DNA of 64,000 bases from Desulfosporosinus metallidurans (lineage in GTDB: Bacteria; Bacillota; Desulfitobacteriia; Desulfitobacteriales; Desulfitobacteriaceae), in assembly GCF_001936615.1 (NCBI RefSeq), contig NZ_MLBF01000014.1, forward strand, positions 38,738 to 102,737, in the 5' to 3' direction. The notes beneath the pieces were generated by a model that was given only the letters and a program-made list of their open reading frames with translations, was not told the DNA's origin and searched no databases. This document shows, piece after piece, positions 43,500 to 52,610 of the stretch (position 1 is the stretch's first letter; each line of letters begins with the position of its first letter). Made by a program: the position numbers and the translations under genes.

Positions 43500-44149
43500 A
43501 GTAACTCCTCCAATACTGAGAAAGCTTTTTCCAAAACGTCCAAAGCCTCTTTAATGCGCCATGCATTCTTATCCCGTGGGCCGACCTGGTTTGAGATGGC
43601 GCGGATCTCCAAAGCAGGTACTCCATGAATATGGGCTGCTAGGGCAACCCCATACCCCTCCATCGCCTCAGCGGCAACTCCCGGCACCCGTCCGGACCTT
43701 TCTGCAGCACTGACAGCCGTACCGGTCGCCGTGGATACCGTGATTATTGGGCCGGTACTGACTGGCAGCTTCGCTTCATGCAAGGCCCCGGTCACTCGAT
43801 TGACGAGGCTAAGATCAACTTGAACCTTGGTGGAGCCAAAGCCCAACTCATCAAAACTACTAAACCCTTCCAGAGTCTCCACTCCCAGGTCAGCAGCAAC
43901 AATTTCATCTGCTACCACGAGGGTACCGACCTCAGCTCTACCAGAAAAGCCCCCACCGATACCCGTACTTATCACCAATCTGTATTTACTTGTTGCCAAT
44001 ACCTTCGCTGTGTTCGCTGCGGCCGCCACGGGACCCACACCCGCTACCAAGACGTCTATAGTTTGATTAGCATGTAGCCCACGCAGCACAGCATCCTTTT
44101 CTGCTGACACAGCAGTCATGATGAGAATGCGATTTTTATCGGAAACCAT
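43496..44149 (-). CDS. mqnB: Futalosine hydrolase (MqnB-like)
   Basis: About 217 residues from ATG 44149 (GTGGGGGAAAATAAA upstream; the earlier in-frame ATG lies in ubiX and has no site). A nucleoside phosphorylase-fold hydrolase that removes hypoxanthine from futalosine. LVAGVGPVAAAANTAKVL, ISTGIGGGFSGRAEVGTLVVAD, VPGVAAEAMEGYGVALAAHIHGVPALEIRAISNQVG carry the glutamate pair and the base-binding residues of the family (shown here as two blocks). It lies between ubiX and mqnD in one operon. Confidence 0.93.
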   Translation of the reverse strand: MVSDKNRILIMTAVSAEKDAVLRGLHANQTIDVLVAGVGPVAAAANTAKVLATSKYRLVISTGIGGGFSGRAEVGTLVVADEIVAADLGVETLEGFSSFDELGFGSTKVQVDLSLVNRVTGALHEAKLPVSTGPIITVSTATGTAVSAAERSGRVPGVAAEAMEGYGVALAAHIHGVPALEIRAISNQVGPRDKNAWRIKEALDVLEKAFSVLEELL

Positions 44150-44150
44150 T

Positions 44151-44714
44151 TTATTTTCCCCCACTCCACCGCTTAACTCTATCATAATCAATTCCAAATT
44201 GGTCCAGTATTTTCATAACATGATGATTTATCAAGTCTTCTATACTCTGAGGGTGATTATAAAAAGCCGGCATTGGCGGAACCATTCTAACCCCAATTCT
44301 TGATAACTTTAGCATATTTTCAATATGGATTGGGCTTAGAGGAGTCTCTCTAGGACTCAATATTAGTTTTCTTCCTTCTTTGATCATTACACCCGCTGTT
44401 CTTGAAATGAGATTATCATCATATCCATGAGCTATTGAACTCAGAGTTTTCATACTACAAGGCACAATAACCATTCCATCCGTAATAAAGGATCCGCTCG
44501 ATGTTTTTGCCCCTAAGTTCTTATTATCATAGACTACAGTAGCTAAACTTTCTATATCCTCTAAGGAATAATTCGTTTCTATCTCCAAATTTTCCTTAGC
44601 CCAGTCACTCATAATAAGATGAGTATTCACCTTACCTGTATCTTTTAAGGCCCTCAATAAATTCATTGCGTAAATCGTTCCCGTTGCCCCTGTAACCCCA
44701 ACTACAATTTCCAT
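44151..44714 (-). CDS. ubiX: UbiX/Pad1-family flavin prenyltransferase (menaquinone pathway MqnP-operon context)
   Basis: A 187-residue flavoprotein of the UbiX family: VVGVTGATGTIYAMNLL (flavin phosphate site), GSFITDGMVIVPCSMKTLSSIAHGYDDNLISRTAGVMIKE and RKLILSPRETPLSPIHIENMLKLSRIGVRMVPPMPAFYNHP. UbiX prenylates FMN, which activates UbiD-type decarboxylases. Here it starts the ubiX-mqnB-mqnD operon, pointing to decarboxylation in menaquinone synthesis. The start at 44714 follows GGAAGGAGATG. The gap to mqnB is one base. Confidence 0.93.
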   Translation of the reverse strand: MEIVVGVTGATGTIYAMNLLRALKDTGKVNTHLIMSDWAKENLEIETNYSLEDIESLATVVYDNKNLGAKTSSGSFITDGMVIVPCSMKTLSSIAHGYDDNLISRTAGVMIKEGRKLILSPRETPLSPIHIENMLKLSRIGVRMVPPMPAFYNHPQSIEDLINHHVMKILDQFGIDYDRVKRWSGGK

Positions 44715-45059
44715 GTTTCATCTCCTTCCCCGTATGATTCGTTAATTTTCTCATCTCTTACCCACTTCTGCTGAAGATGACTTATTCCTGATTCCGGTGC
44801 GAAAATCCTTCTTTAAACCCTACTTTTGTAGAATCAAGATGTGGGTATAAGTAATACAGGGATGGGATGGGGTGTATATGATCAAGAGAGAATAAATTGA
44901 TAAGAATAGTTTGTCAATATTAAAGAGCGTTATTCTTTTCAGGAGGATACCCAATCGTTAATTAATCGAACTCTTCATTATAGCTGTTTAGCTGTATAGT
45001 TTTATAGCTTTGGTAAACACTACCATAAATATATTTGAGCAGAATTGGAAGGGAACCTC
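44715..45059. other. Intergenic region between ubiX and norC
   Basis: No gene was seen. At 44896-44918 an inverted repeat ATTGATAA and TTGTCAAT (7 of 8 paired, seven-base spacer) could be an operator for norCB. The rest is AT-rich with short TATAGCT repeats near 44980-45010. Confidence 0.45.
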
Positions 45060-45455
45060 TTGAAGTTGCGAACTTTGTTGTTGCTAAGTGCCTTATCCTT
45101 TGGATTATTTGTGGGGGTTACACTGATATCAGCAAGGCTTCCGTCTCCCATACCTGAACAGGCCGTAGCCGGCAAACTCGTCTGGCAAAGGCATAATTGC
45201 GTGAGTTGCCACACCCTATTTGGAAATGGCGGGTATGTAGGGGACGATTTAACTCATATCACAGCTAAGGAGACTCCATCATACCTCATTAACTATCTTG
45301 TGCAGCCGCCAGTGATGCGCCCCAACAAATATACCCATCACCCAGCACTCGATGAAGCAGATGCAGAGAATTTAGTGCACTACCTGGAGTTTGTTCACAC
45401 CATACCGACTTTAGGGTGGCCTCCCCAGCGAGAAAAAGTGGAGAAGGACTCATGA
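45060..45455 (+). CDS. norC: Nitric oxide reductase cytochrome c subunit (NorC-like)
   Basis: About 131 residues. A TTG at 45060 preceded by GGAAGGG is the best start; a TTG at 45045 is the longer option. One N-terminal membrane anchor (LRTLLLLSALSFGLFVGVTL) precedes a c-type heme domain with the CVSCH motif and a distal methionine in PPVMRPNKYTHHP. Located outside the membrane, it passes electrons to NorB. Its stop overlaps the norB start by four bases. Confidence 0.92.
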   Translation: MKLRTLLLLSALSFGLFVGVTLISARLPSPIPEQAVAGKLVWQRHNCVSCHTLFGNGGYVGDDLTHITAKETPSYLINYLVQPPVMRPNKYTHHPALDEADAENLVHYLEFVHTIPTLGWPPQREKVEKDS

Positions 45456-46840
45456 AGCTATTTAAGTTATTTTCCTTTAGAGGTAAGGTCGAAAAATCCG
45501 TGGGTCAAAAACGGCAATTTATCGCCCAAAAGATCAGCCGTAGGTATTGTTTTTCAGCCGTAAGTTTATTTGCCCTGCAAAGTGTGGTGGCTTTGCTGGG
45601 TGCAATGGATTTGGTGATACCCGATTTACCTTCACCGATCCCCTTTGAGTACGGTAGATCAATCCATCTTGCTCTGGCTGACCTTTGGCCCCTCATCGGC
45701 ACCATGGGTATGGTTTACTTTTTTACCACTGCTGAACTCAATAGGGAGATCTATTCCCCCCGTCTGGCCCGCTGGCAGTATGGGATTGCGATGTTATTTA
45801 GCTTATCTATCTTTGGAACCCTGGCTCTGCGGATTGGTAATGGTCGAGAATTTCTTGAAGGATTGCCCATCTTTTATGTTGGCATCTGTTTAGCTCTGGC
45901 CCTTGCCTCCTATAACCTTATCCGAACTTTGCTGACGGATAAGAGGAATATAACACCTGCTGCCGCGACAATGACGGTGGGAATTATCTTTCTGCTGCTA
46001 CTATTGCTGCCGAACACCATAACCTATAGCAATCCGATCACCGATGAAGCAACCAAGTTCTGGGTCGTTCACTTATGGGAGGAAATGGCCTTTGAACTAA
46101 CATCCGCCGGTTTCATTGCTACCTTCTACATTGTTTCAGGTCTAGCCCCTCGTGCTCAAGTTGAAAAGTGGCTTTATCTGGAGGCCGTTTTGGCTGTCGT
46201 CGGAGGCTTGTACGGCACCGGGCATCATTATTACTGGATCGGTTTTCCCTCTATCTGGTTAGTCCTTGGTTCGTTGCTCGGCCTAGTGGAGGTTATTCCC
46301 GTAGGCATGTTGGTTCATATGACCTATAAAGGTTTAAAATCCAGTAAAATTAGGAGTAAGAGGGAGAAACTTACCTTATGGTTGCTGCTCAGCAGTGTGT
46401 TTTATCATATAACCGGTGCATCCCTTTTAGGCCTGTTTATTTCCATACCCTGGATCAATCTTTACATGCATGGGACGTATATTACATCCGGTCATGCCCA
46501 TTTGGCCTTATTTGGCACCCTCGGTTTTGCGGTTTTGGCGGGGTGTTATTACGTCCTAAGCCGGGGTAGTGAACCCACCCTCAAAGGCTATCGGGGCGGA
46601 GTACTGGCTGTAATTTTACTTAACAGTGGGCTGATCACAATGTCCTCGGCCCTGCTAGTAGCCGGTTTTATGGAGACTTATCTCTGGCGAATCTTAGGTA
46701 TGGACTTTATGGAGGTGAGTTTGCTCCTTAACCCGTATTTGATTATTCGAGCAATGGGTGGGGCGATGTATACTCTCGGCGACCTATTACTGTTTTGGCA
46801 TATCTTTAAGGCCTGGCAGGCAACGAAATCTAAGAAATAG
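45452..46840 (+). CDS. norB: Nitric oxide reductase large subunit (NorB-like)
   Basis: 462 residues from ATG 45452 (GGAGAAGG upstream, overlapping the norC stop). A heme-copper oxidase superfamily protein of about twelve helices. Ligand segments: VVHLWEEMAFELTSAGF (FeB His with conserved glutamates), GTGHHYYWIGFPSIW (paired His) and THGTYITSGHAHLALFGT-like HGTYITSGHAHLALFG (hemes b and b3). It reduces two NO to nitrous oxide. No NorD/NorQ activation genes are nearby. As a short, cytochrome-linked NorB in an anaerobe it most likely serves detoxification. Confidence 0.93.
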   Translation: MKLFKLFSFRGKVEKSVGQKRQFIAQKISRRYCFSAVSLFALQSVVALLGAMDLVIPDLPSPIPFEYGRSIHLALADLWPLIGTMGMVYFFTTAELNREIYSPRLARWQYGIAMLFSLSIFGTLALRIGNGREFLEGLPIFYVGICLALALASYNLIRTLLTDKRNITPAAATMTVGIIFLLLLLLPNTITYSNPITDEATKFWVVHLWEEMAFELTSAGFIATFYIVSGLAPRAQVEKWLYLEAVLAVVGGLYGTGHHYYWIGFPSIWLVLGSLLGLVEVIPVGMLVHMTYKGLKSSKIRSKREKLTLWLLLSSVFYHITGASLLGLFISIPWINLYMHGTYITSGHAHLALFGTLGFAVLAGCYYVLSRGSEPTLKGYRGGVLAVILLNSGLITMSSALLVAGFMETYLWRILGMDFMEVSLLLNPYLIIRAMGGAMYTLGDLLLFWHIFKAWQATKSKK

Positions 46841-46875
46841 CAACGCCACGAAACTTAACGTTATGAGGTCAAGAA

Positions 46876-48279
46876 ATGCAGATTACGATAACGAGCTCGT
46901 TCTGGTTGTTTCTCTTAATACTATTGCTAGCCCTTCAGTTGTTCCTAGTACTCATACTTATCATCAAACCAGTTTTACGTTATCTTGTGGGCCAGCAGAT
47001 CAGCGATTTTGTCGGCAAATTACTTTCGGACAAATACACTCAGAACCTTATGGAAGTGTGGCCAGCCGGAAAACGTATTTCGGTGTTAAACATCCTGGAA
47101 AACGGTTTTCGAGCGCAGAGTGGGAAAATCATCACACGGCCTCTCGGTTCTCCTAAGCATTTTCCCGGGTTCGACAACCTTATGTTTGCTCCCCACTTAA
47201 TGACGAGGCTCTCTTTGCCTGAAAGTGCCCAGCTGAACATGCAGGTAACAATTGGTCCAAAAGCTGACAAGCCGATGGTCATCAATATTCCCATCATGAT
47301 TGGGGCGATGGCCTATGGTATTGCACTTAGTGAGGAAGCCAAAAGGGCTTTGGCCAGAGCAGCCAAAACCCTGCAAACATCCACGTGTTCCGGAGAAGGT
47401 CCTTTTTTACCAGAAGAACGCACGGAAGCAGGAAAATACACCTTGCAAATTTCACGTTGGGCATGGGGGGCAAGAACTCAGGAACAAATTGACTCTGCCG
47501 ATATGTTGGAAGTTCAAATGGGGCAAGGAGCAGACATGGGTGCTGTTAGTGTAGAGGCCGTAGAATTTCAAGGTCGTGCGCAAGAGCTTTCAGGATTAGC
47601 CCCTGATGAACCGGCCATATCCTTTCCAGCACCTCCTGGCATTCAAAAACAAAGCGATTGGCCTAGTTTCATGAAAAGTCTACGTAAACGTTCAAACGGT
47701 ATCCCTATTGCGTTAAAACTTATGGCAACCGGACATCTGGAGGACGACTTGGCGGCCGCGATCCATTTGGGTTTTGATGCTATCATTATTGATGGTGCGC
47801 AAGGCGGCTCCCACGCGACAACCCCGATTAAACAAGATGATTTTGGCATTCCCAGTCTCTTCGCTTTGATTCGCGCCGTGCGTTTTTTAGATAAGCAAGG
47901 TGTACGTGACCGGGTAAGTTTGATCGTGGCCGGGGGATATTTTACTCCTGGGGAGTGTCTCAAGGCTATTGCTTTAGGTGCGGATGCCATCTATATGGCG
48001 ACAGTCCCCCTTCTTTCCCTAACCCATAACCAAGTCAGTAAAGTGATACCTTGGGAACCTCCCACTACATTGGTGTTTTACGATTCCCCTGCCAAAACTA
48101 AACTTGATATCGATCAGGCTGCCACAAGTGTGGTCAACACAATAACATCTATGGTTTTAGAAATGGAAGAAGGAATGCGTTCTCTCGGAAAGACATCGTT
48201 GAAAGAGCTTAACGCCGATGACCTTGTCGCATTGGATTCTTTGAGCGCCGAAGTTACCGGGGTGAAACGAATCTATTGA
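46876..48279 (+). CDS. Membrane-anchored FMN-binding glutamate synthase domain protein
   Basis: A 467-residue protein. An N-terminal hydrophobic segment (WLFLLILLLALQLFLVLILI) precedes a Glu_synthase TIM barrel: MIGAMAYGIALSEEAKRALA, TSTCSGEGPFLPEE, VQMGQGADMGA, IIDGAQGGSHATTP and ALGADAIYMATVPLLSL. The FMN/2-oxoglutarate core is recognisable, but the cysteines that bind [3Fe-4S] in glutamate synthases are missing after GADAIYMA. It starts 36 bases after norB, so it may be cotranscribed. It is probably a flavin oxidoreductase rather than a true glutamate synthase. Confidence 0.85.
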   Translation: MQITITSSFWLFLLILLLALQLFLVLILIIKPVLRYLVGQQISDFVGKLLSDKYTQNLMEVWPAGKRISVLNILENGFRAQSGKIITRPLGSPKHFPGFDNLMFAPHLMTRLSLPESAQLNMQVTIGPKADKPMVINIPIMIGAMAYGIALSEEAKRALARAAKTLQTSTCSGEGPFLPEERTEAGKYTLQISRWAWGARTQEQIDSADMLEVQMGQGADMGAVSVEAVEFQGRAQELSGLAPDEPAISFPAPPGIQKQSDWPSFMKSLRKRSNGIPIALKLMATGHLEDDLAAAIHLGFDAIIIDGAQGGSHATTPIKQDDFGIPSLFALIRAVRFLDKQGVRDRVSLIVAGGYFTPGECLKAIALGADAIYMATVPLLSLTHNQVSKVIPWEPPTTLVFYDSPAKTKLDIDQAATSVVNTITSMVLEMEEGMRSLGKTSLKELNADDLVALDSLSAEVTGVKRIY

Positions 48280-48310
48280 GGGAAGCGGAGGGACGGTTCT
48301 CTTGCTTCCC
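48280..48310. repeat. Single REP-like unit (GGAAGC type)
   Basis: GGGAAGC and GCTTCCC arms surround GGAGGGACGGTTCTCTT directly after the flavoprotein stop codon. Confidence 0.85.
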
Positions 48311-48456
48311 CGTTTTGCGGAGACCAAGATGATGATTTCCATGCCATGCGTAAGGGCCAATTAACTGATTAATTGTTAATAGCCCTACCTACATAGAAAA
48401 ATTCAGAAAGGTTACAATAAAATAATCCTCTACCTGATAAAATATGGGAGTATAAA

Positions 48457-49551
48457 ATGTTAGAAAACGGGAAAATATCAACCAGACAATTTACCTTAAT
48501 GCTATTTTCTCTTTTGTTAAGTACAATTATGTTTGGTTTACCTCGAATTTTGATTGAACAGAGTAAACAAGACGTTTGGCAAGTAATGCTTATAACGTTA
48601 GTTTTAGATGCTTTGCTTGCTATAATTTACTTTATCCTCGGTATGAGGTATCCTCAGCAAACGATGATTCAATACAGCGAGACAATTCTGGGCCCATGGC
48701 TGGGCAAGATTACAGGCCTTTTATATGTCCTGTTTTTTGGGTACATGACACTGATAATCTTAAAAACCGTCAGTGAATTTGTTGATACAGTACTCTTGAC
48801 AGACACTCCAGAACTAGTCATCAATTTTATTCTGCTTTTGGTTAGTCTCTATGCAGTCAATGCCGGGTTAGAGGTAGTTGCAAGGCTGAGCGAAGTCATT
48901 GCTCCACTCATGCTTATTCCTTTAATGATCATTTTGACATTTAGCCTGAATCGGGTCGAACTAGGAAATTTGCGACCAGTTTTTCAACATAACGTTTGGG
49001 AATTACTAAAGTCTAGCCTTCAACCCATTAGTTGGTATGGGATCTGCATCACAATGGGGATATTTATGGCGTATCATAACAACCCTAAAGAAAGTCTTAA
49101 AGCAAAATTGATTGCTATCGGCGGTGTGACCGTTCTGACAATTATGACATTGATGTCCCTAATCACTATTTTCGGTACAAGTTATAGCAACCAACAAATA
49201 TATCCAGTTTTTCGCCTTGCTCAGATCATTAAAGTTGGTGACTTTTTTGAGCGCATTGAAACTTTAGTAATCATATTTCAGATTGCTGGTGCTTTTGTAG
49301 GCCTGGTCATACTCTATTATTCAAGCGTTCTGGGACTAGCTCAGATTTTCAAAATACAAAGGTATCAGACTTTGACGCCATATTTCGGAGTTATCATGCT
49401 AATCCTATCGGTGTTTGTATTTAGCAATATTACGGAAATGAATCAGTTTACGGAGTCAATTTTCCCTTACTTGGCTATATTTATCGAAGATTTCCTGATC
49501 ATGATGTTGCTTATTGTCAGCTTAATTCGTCACGGAATAAAGAAGACATGA
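48457..49551 (+). CDS. Spore germination receptor permease subunit (GerAB/GerKB family)
   Basis: A 364-residue ten-helix endospore permease of the APC superfamily: ISTRQFTLMLFSLLLSTIMFGLPRIL at the start, then MTLIILKTVSEFVDTVLLTDTP and TITEMNQFTESIFPY-like NITEMNQFTESIFPYLA, typical of GerB proteins. It recognises the germinant in the spore inner membrane. The ATG at 48457 follows GGGAG. First gene of a gerB-gerA-gerC operon expressed in the forespore by inference from the family. Confidence 0.93.
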   Translation: MLENGKISTRQFTLMLFSLLLSTIMFGLPRILIEQSKQDVWQVMLITLVLDALLAIIYFILGMRYPQQTMIQYSETILGPWLGKITGLLYVLFFGYMTLIILKTVSEFVDTVLLTDTPELVINFILLLVSLYAVNAGLEVVARLSEVIAPLMLIPLMIILTFSLNRVELGNLRPVFQHNVWELLKSSLQPISWYGICITMGIFMAYHNNPKESLKAKLIAIGGVTVLTIMTLMSLITIFGTSYSNQQIYPVFRLAQIIKVGDFFERIETLVIIFQIAGAFVGLVILYYSSVLGLAQIFKIQRYQTLTPYFGVIMLILSVFVFSNITEMNQFTESIFPYLAIFIEDFLIMMLLIVSLIRHGIKKT

Positions 49552-49576
49552 ATTTGGGGAAAGGGGTAGCGCAAAA

Positions 49577-51187
49577 TTGTTAACGAAACTAAAAAAACTA
49601 AGAGAACTAAAGAAATTACCAGCTTTCGGCCAACCGAAAAGAGAGAATGATAACCGTCCTCCCTCTAATAAACCTGAAACTGAAATGAATAAACTTACTT
49701 CGCTCTTGACAACCAATCTTACCGTTCTGAAAGAGCGGTTTCAGGGTAGTGTAGATATCGTTTTTCGTGAATTTAAGGTTGGTTTTGACCCCAATAAGAG
49801 CGCGGCCCTAATCTATATCGACGGTCTAGTTAAAGTTGAATCGATGAATGCAACTATCTTAAAACCCTTAATGTTTGATTTCACAAGGGAAGAACCATGG
49901 CAGGAGCTTAATCAGCATAACTTGCTCACTTTCATCAGGGATTATGCAGTGCCCAATAACAGAGTGCAGGAATTTAGCCAGCTTCAAGATATTATTGACA
50001 GCATCTTAAGAGGAAATACGGCTTTGCTCCTTGACGGTTTTAATTCAGCCTTGACTTTCGATAGTAAAGGGTTCGAAGGTCGTGCGATAGAAGAACCAGC
50101 TACCGAATCTGTTGTGCGGGGACCCCGGGAAGGCTTTACTGAAAGTCTGGGGGTAAACCTCTCTTTATTACGGCGGAAAATTATTAATGAAAATCTAATT
50201 TTAGAACAACTGAATCTGGGGACTCGAACGAGAACAACAGTCTGTTTTGCCTATTTAAGCGGAGTTGTCAACGAAAAATTAGTCAATGAAGTAAGAAACC
50301 GTCTACAAAGAATTGATATCGACGGAATTTTCGAAAGCGGGTATATCGAACAATTGATTGAGGATGCGCCAGTCTCAATCTTTCCCACGATTGGTAATAC
50401 GGAAAAACCGGATATTCTAGCCGCGAAGCTACTAGAAGGACGCATTGGCATCTTAGTAGATGGAACTCCTATTGCCTTGACAGTTCCTTATCTCTTGGTC
50501 GAAGCTTTGCAAAGCTCAGAGGATTATTATTCTCGGCCATATTTTGTTACTATTGTTCGCTGGCTTAGGATTGCTTCCATAGTAATTGCTCTTTTCCTTC
50601 CGGCAGTGTATATTGCTACCCAGAGTTTTCATCCGGACTTAATTCCGACACCCTTGTTAATTAGCATGGCCAAATCTAGAGAAGGGGTACCTTTCCCTGC
50701 ATACATAGAGGTTTTTAGCATGGGAATGATCTTTGAAATATTACGGGAGGCCGGAGTTCGCATGCCTCGTCCGATCGGGCAAGCGGTTAGTATTGTCGGG
50801 GGCTTAGTAATTGGTGAAGCTGCATCAAAGGCGAACTTGGTCAGTAATACAGTCATTATCTTTGTAGCCTTAACCGGTATCGCCAGTTTCGTCATCCCAT
50901 CTTTAGGGGATGTTATTCCACTTAGTCGCCTCTTTCTCATGACTTGTGCTTCATTTCTGGGTATATTCGGCCTCTTGATGGGGAGTCTGTTCCTCTTCAT
51001 TCATTTAATAAAACTACGCTCCTTTGGGATCCCCTACCTGTCCCCTCTGGCTCCAGGAAATCTAGACGATTTGCAGGATGTCCTAGTTAAAGCTCCTACT
51101 TGGGCATTGAATACCCGTCCCCGGCTTTTAGGAACCTGGAATTCTATTAGAGGACGCTCAACCAGGCCATCCCCAAAGAAAAAATGA
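49577..51187 (+). CDS. Spore germination receptor A subunit (GerAA/GerKA family)
   Basis: 536 residues, starting at a TTG with GGGG upstream. The soluble N-terminal half has RFQGSVDIVFREFKVG and LLLDGFNSALTF; the membrane half starts VRWLRIASIVIALFLPAVYIA and contains MGMIFEILREAGVRMPRPIGQAVSIVGGLVIGEAA, the conserved GerA block. The A subunits form oligomeric channels that release ions during germination. It lies 26 bases after gerB and ten before gerC. Confidence 0.95.
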   Translation: MLTKLKKLRELKKLPAFGQPKRENDNRPPSNKPETEMNKLTSLLTTNLTVLKERFQGSVDIVFREFKVGFDPNKSAALIYIDGLVKVESMNATILKPLMFDFTREEPWQELNQHNLLTFIRDYAVPNNRVQEFSQLQDIIDSILRGNTALLLDGFNSALTFDSKGFEGRAIEEPATESVVRGPREGFTESLGVNLSLLRRKIINENLILEQLNLGTRTRTTVCFAYLSGVVNEKLVNEVRNRLQRIDIDGIFESGYIEQLIEDAPVSIFPTIGNTEKPDILAAKLLEGRIGILVDGTPIALTVPYLLVEALQSSEDYYSRPYFVTIVRWLRIASIVIALFLPAVYIATQSFHPDLIPTPLLISMAKSREGVPFPAYIEVFSMGMIFEILREAGVRMPRPIGQAVSIVGGLVIGEAASKANLVSNTVIIFVALTGIASFVIPSLGDVIPLSRLFLMTCASFLGIFGLLMGSLFLFIHLIKLRSFGIPYLSPLAPGNLDDLQDVLVKAPTWALNTRPRLLGTWNSIRGRSTRPSPKKK

Positions 51188-51196
51188 GGTTAAACC

Positions 51197-52357
51197 ATGC
51201 AAAAAAGAAAAAGGGTAATCTATTTATTTTTAATCTTAGGGATTCCTTTGTTTATAACCGGTTGTTGGGACCGCAAGGAATTAGAGGGACGCGCAATAGT
51301 TACGCTGGTTGCTCTTGACAAAGGAGAAAATAATGAAATCAAATTTTCCGTTCAAATTGCACGCACCTCTGATTCCCAGGCATCAAGTAATGGAGGCAGT
51401 TCTGGAGGCGAAAGGTCCAGTGTTATTATGAGTAGCACTGGAGGTACCGTCTTTGATGCCGTAAGAAATCTTATATTAAAGTCTGGGCGCAAATTGTATT
51501 ATCCGCACAATACTGCTATCATTCTTGGTAATGAGATAGCCAGGGAGGGAATCCTTCCGGTTCTCGATCTTTTCAACCGGGACGCCGAAATGCGTCCACT
51601 TACTTGGGTATTAGTCACTCCGGGAGAAGCAGCCGATATCCTTGAAGCTAAATCCACTTTGGAGAGTCTGTCGGCAAAACAGCTTGATATGATGCTTAAA
51701 GATTTTGGTGCATCATCAAAAACAGTAGCTACCACACTACTCGACATTATGAAGCAGCTAGCTTACGATTCGCCAGGGGCTGTCCTCAGTAACATTGAAC
51801 TCGACCCTAATAATCCTAAAAAAACCTTGCTTCTTAACGGTGCTGCGGTCTTCAAGAGAGATAAGCTCATCGGAAGGCTGAATCCTATAGAAACTAGAGG
51901 ATATTTGTGGAGCCAAGGTAAAGTTAAATCGGGGATAATTACCATTCCCTGCCCGGATGAGGAAAATAAAAAAATTTCCATGGAAATTAAAAGGGCTGAC
52001 CGGAAAATCGAATCGGATATAAGCGATGGCAAATTGAAATTTACGATTACTGTCAATGTGGAATCTCGTTTGGCTGAGCAGGCGTGTCTACCAGATTTGG
52101 GCAATCCAGAGAAGCTTATGGAGTTAAAGAAGAGTCAGTGTGAGGTAATAGAAAAAGAAATCAGGAGCATTGTTGATAAAGCCCAAGAAAAATACGATAC
52201 CGATATTTTAGGGTTTGGGACTGAGTTAAATCGGAAATTTCCGCAGGAATGGCAAAAAATAAAAGGAAATTGGGCGGAGGAATTCCCAAAGGCTGAAGTG
52301 AATATCGTTGTTAATTCAAAAATCACCGATATTGGTTTGGTTAAGAAACCGCTTTAA
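51197..52357 (+). CDS. Spore germination lipoprotein, Ger(x)C family
   Basis: 386 residues. The signal peptide ends in a lipobox, LFITGCWDRKELEG, in which the cysteine is lipidated and WDRKEL is the GerC signature. GTVFDAVRNLILKSGRKLYYPHNTAII and the C-terminal EKYDTDILGFGTELNRKFPQEWQKIKGNW match the family. It is the extracellular-side lipoprotein of the germinant receptor. The operon order here is B-A-C, seen in other clostridia. Confidence 0.95.
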   Translation: MQKRKRVIYLFLILGIPLFITGCWDRKELEGRAIVTLVALDKGENNEIKFSVQIARTSDSQASSNGGSSGGERSSVIMSSTGGTVFDAVRNLILKSGRKLYYPHNTAIILGNEIAREGILPVLDLFNRDAEMRPLTWVLVTPGEAADILEAKSTLESLSAKQLDMMLKDFGASSKTVATTLLDIMKQLAYDSPGAVLSNIELDPNNPKKTLLLNGAAVFKRDKLIGRLNPIETRGYLWSQGKVKSGIITIPCPDEENKKISMEIKRADRKIESDISDGKLKFTITVNVESRLAEQACLPDLGNPEKLMELKKSQCEVIEKEIRSIVDKAQEKYDTDILGFGTELNRKFPQEWQKIKGNWAEEFPKAEVNIVVNSKITDIGLVKKPL

Positions 52358-52554
52358 TTGATTTCTGATAGTGCATCCCCATCGCCCTTCTCAACGTGAT
52401 GGACCGTCTAAGTTTAAGGATAAGAACTGGAAGGATAAGTAGTGAATACTGCTAAAGTTTATTGGCTAAATCTGATAATGCTCTAGCAGACCATCCATTT
52501 GTATTACTGCTTCCACTTGCAAGCTAAATAACTCAGATTAACAAGTGCCTCGTT

Positions 52555-52599
52555 CCTTGAATAGTATGGGTCGAAAACCAGAATTACTATTGTTCAAGG
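52555..52599 (+). promoter_or_regulatory. Hairpin overlapping the ytaF Shine-Dalgarno
   Basis: CCTTGAA (52555) pairs with TTCAAGG (52593-52599) and TAGTA with TACTA inside. The AAGG of AAGGAGG, the ribosome binding site of ytaF, is within the 3' arm, so folding would partly mask it. Confidence 0.5.
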
Positions 52600-52610
52600 A
52601 GGAGGCACTA

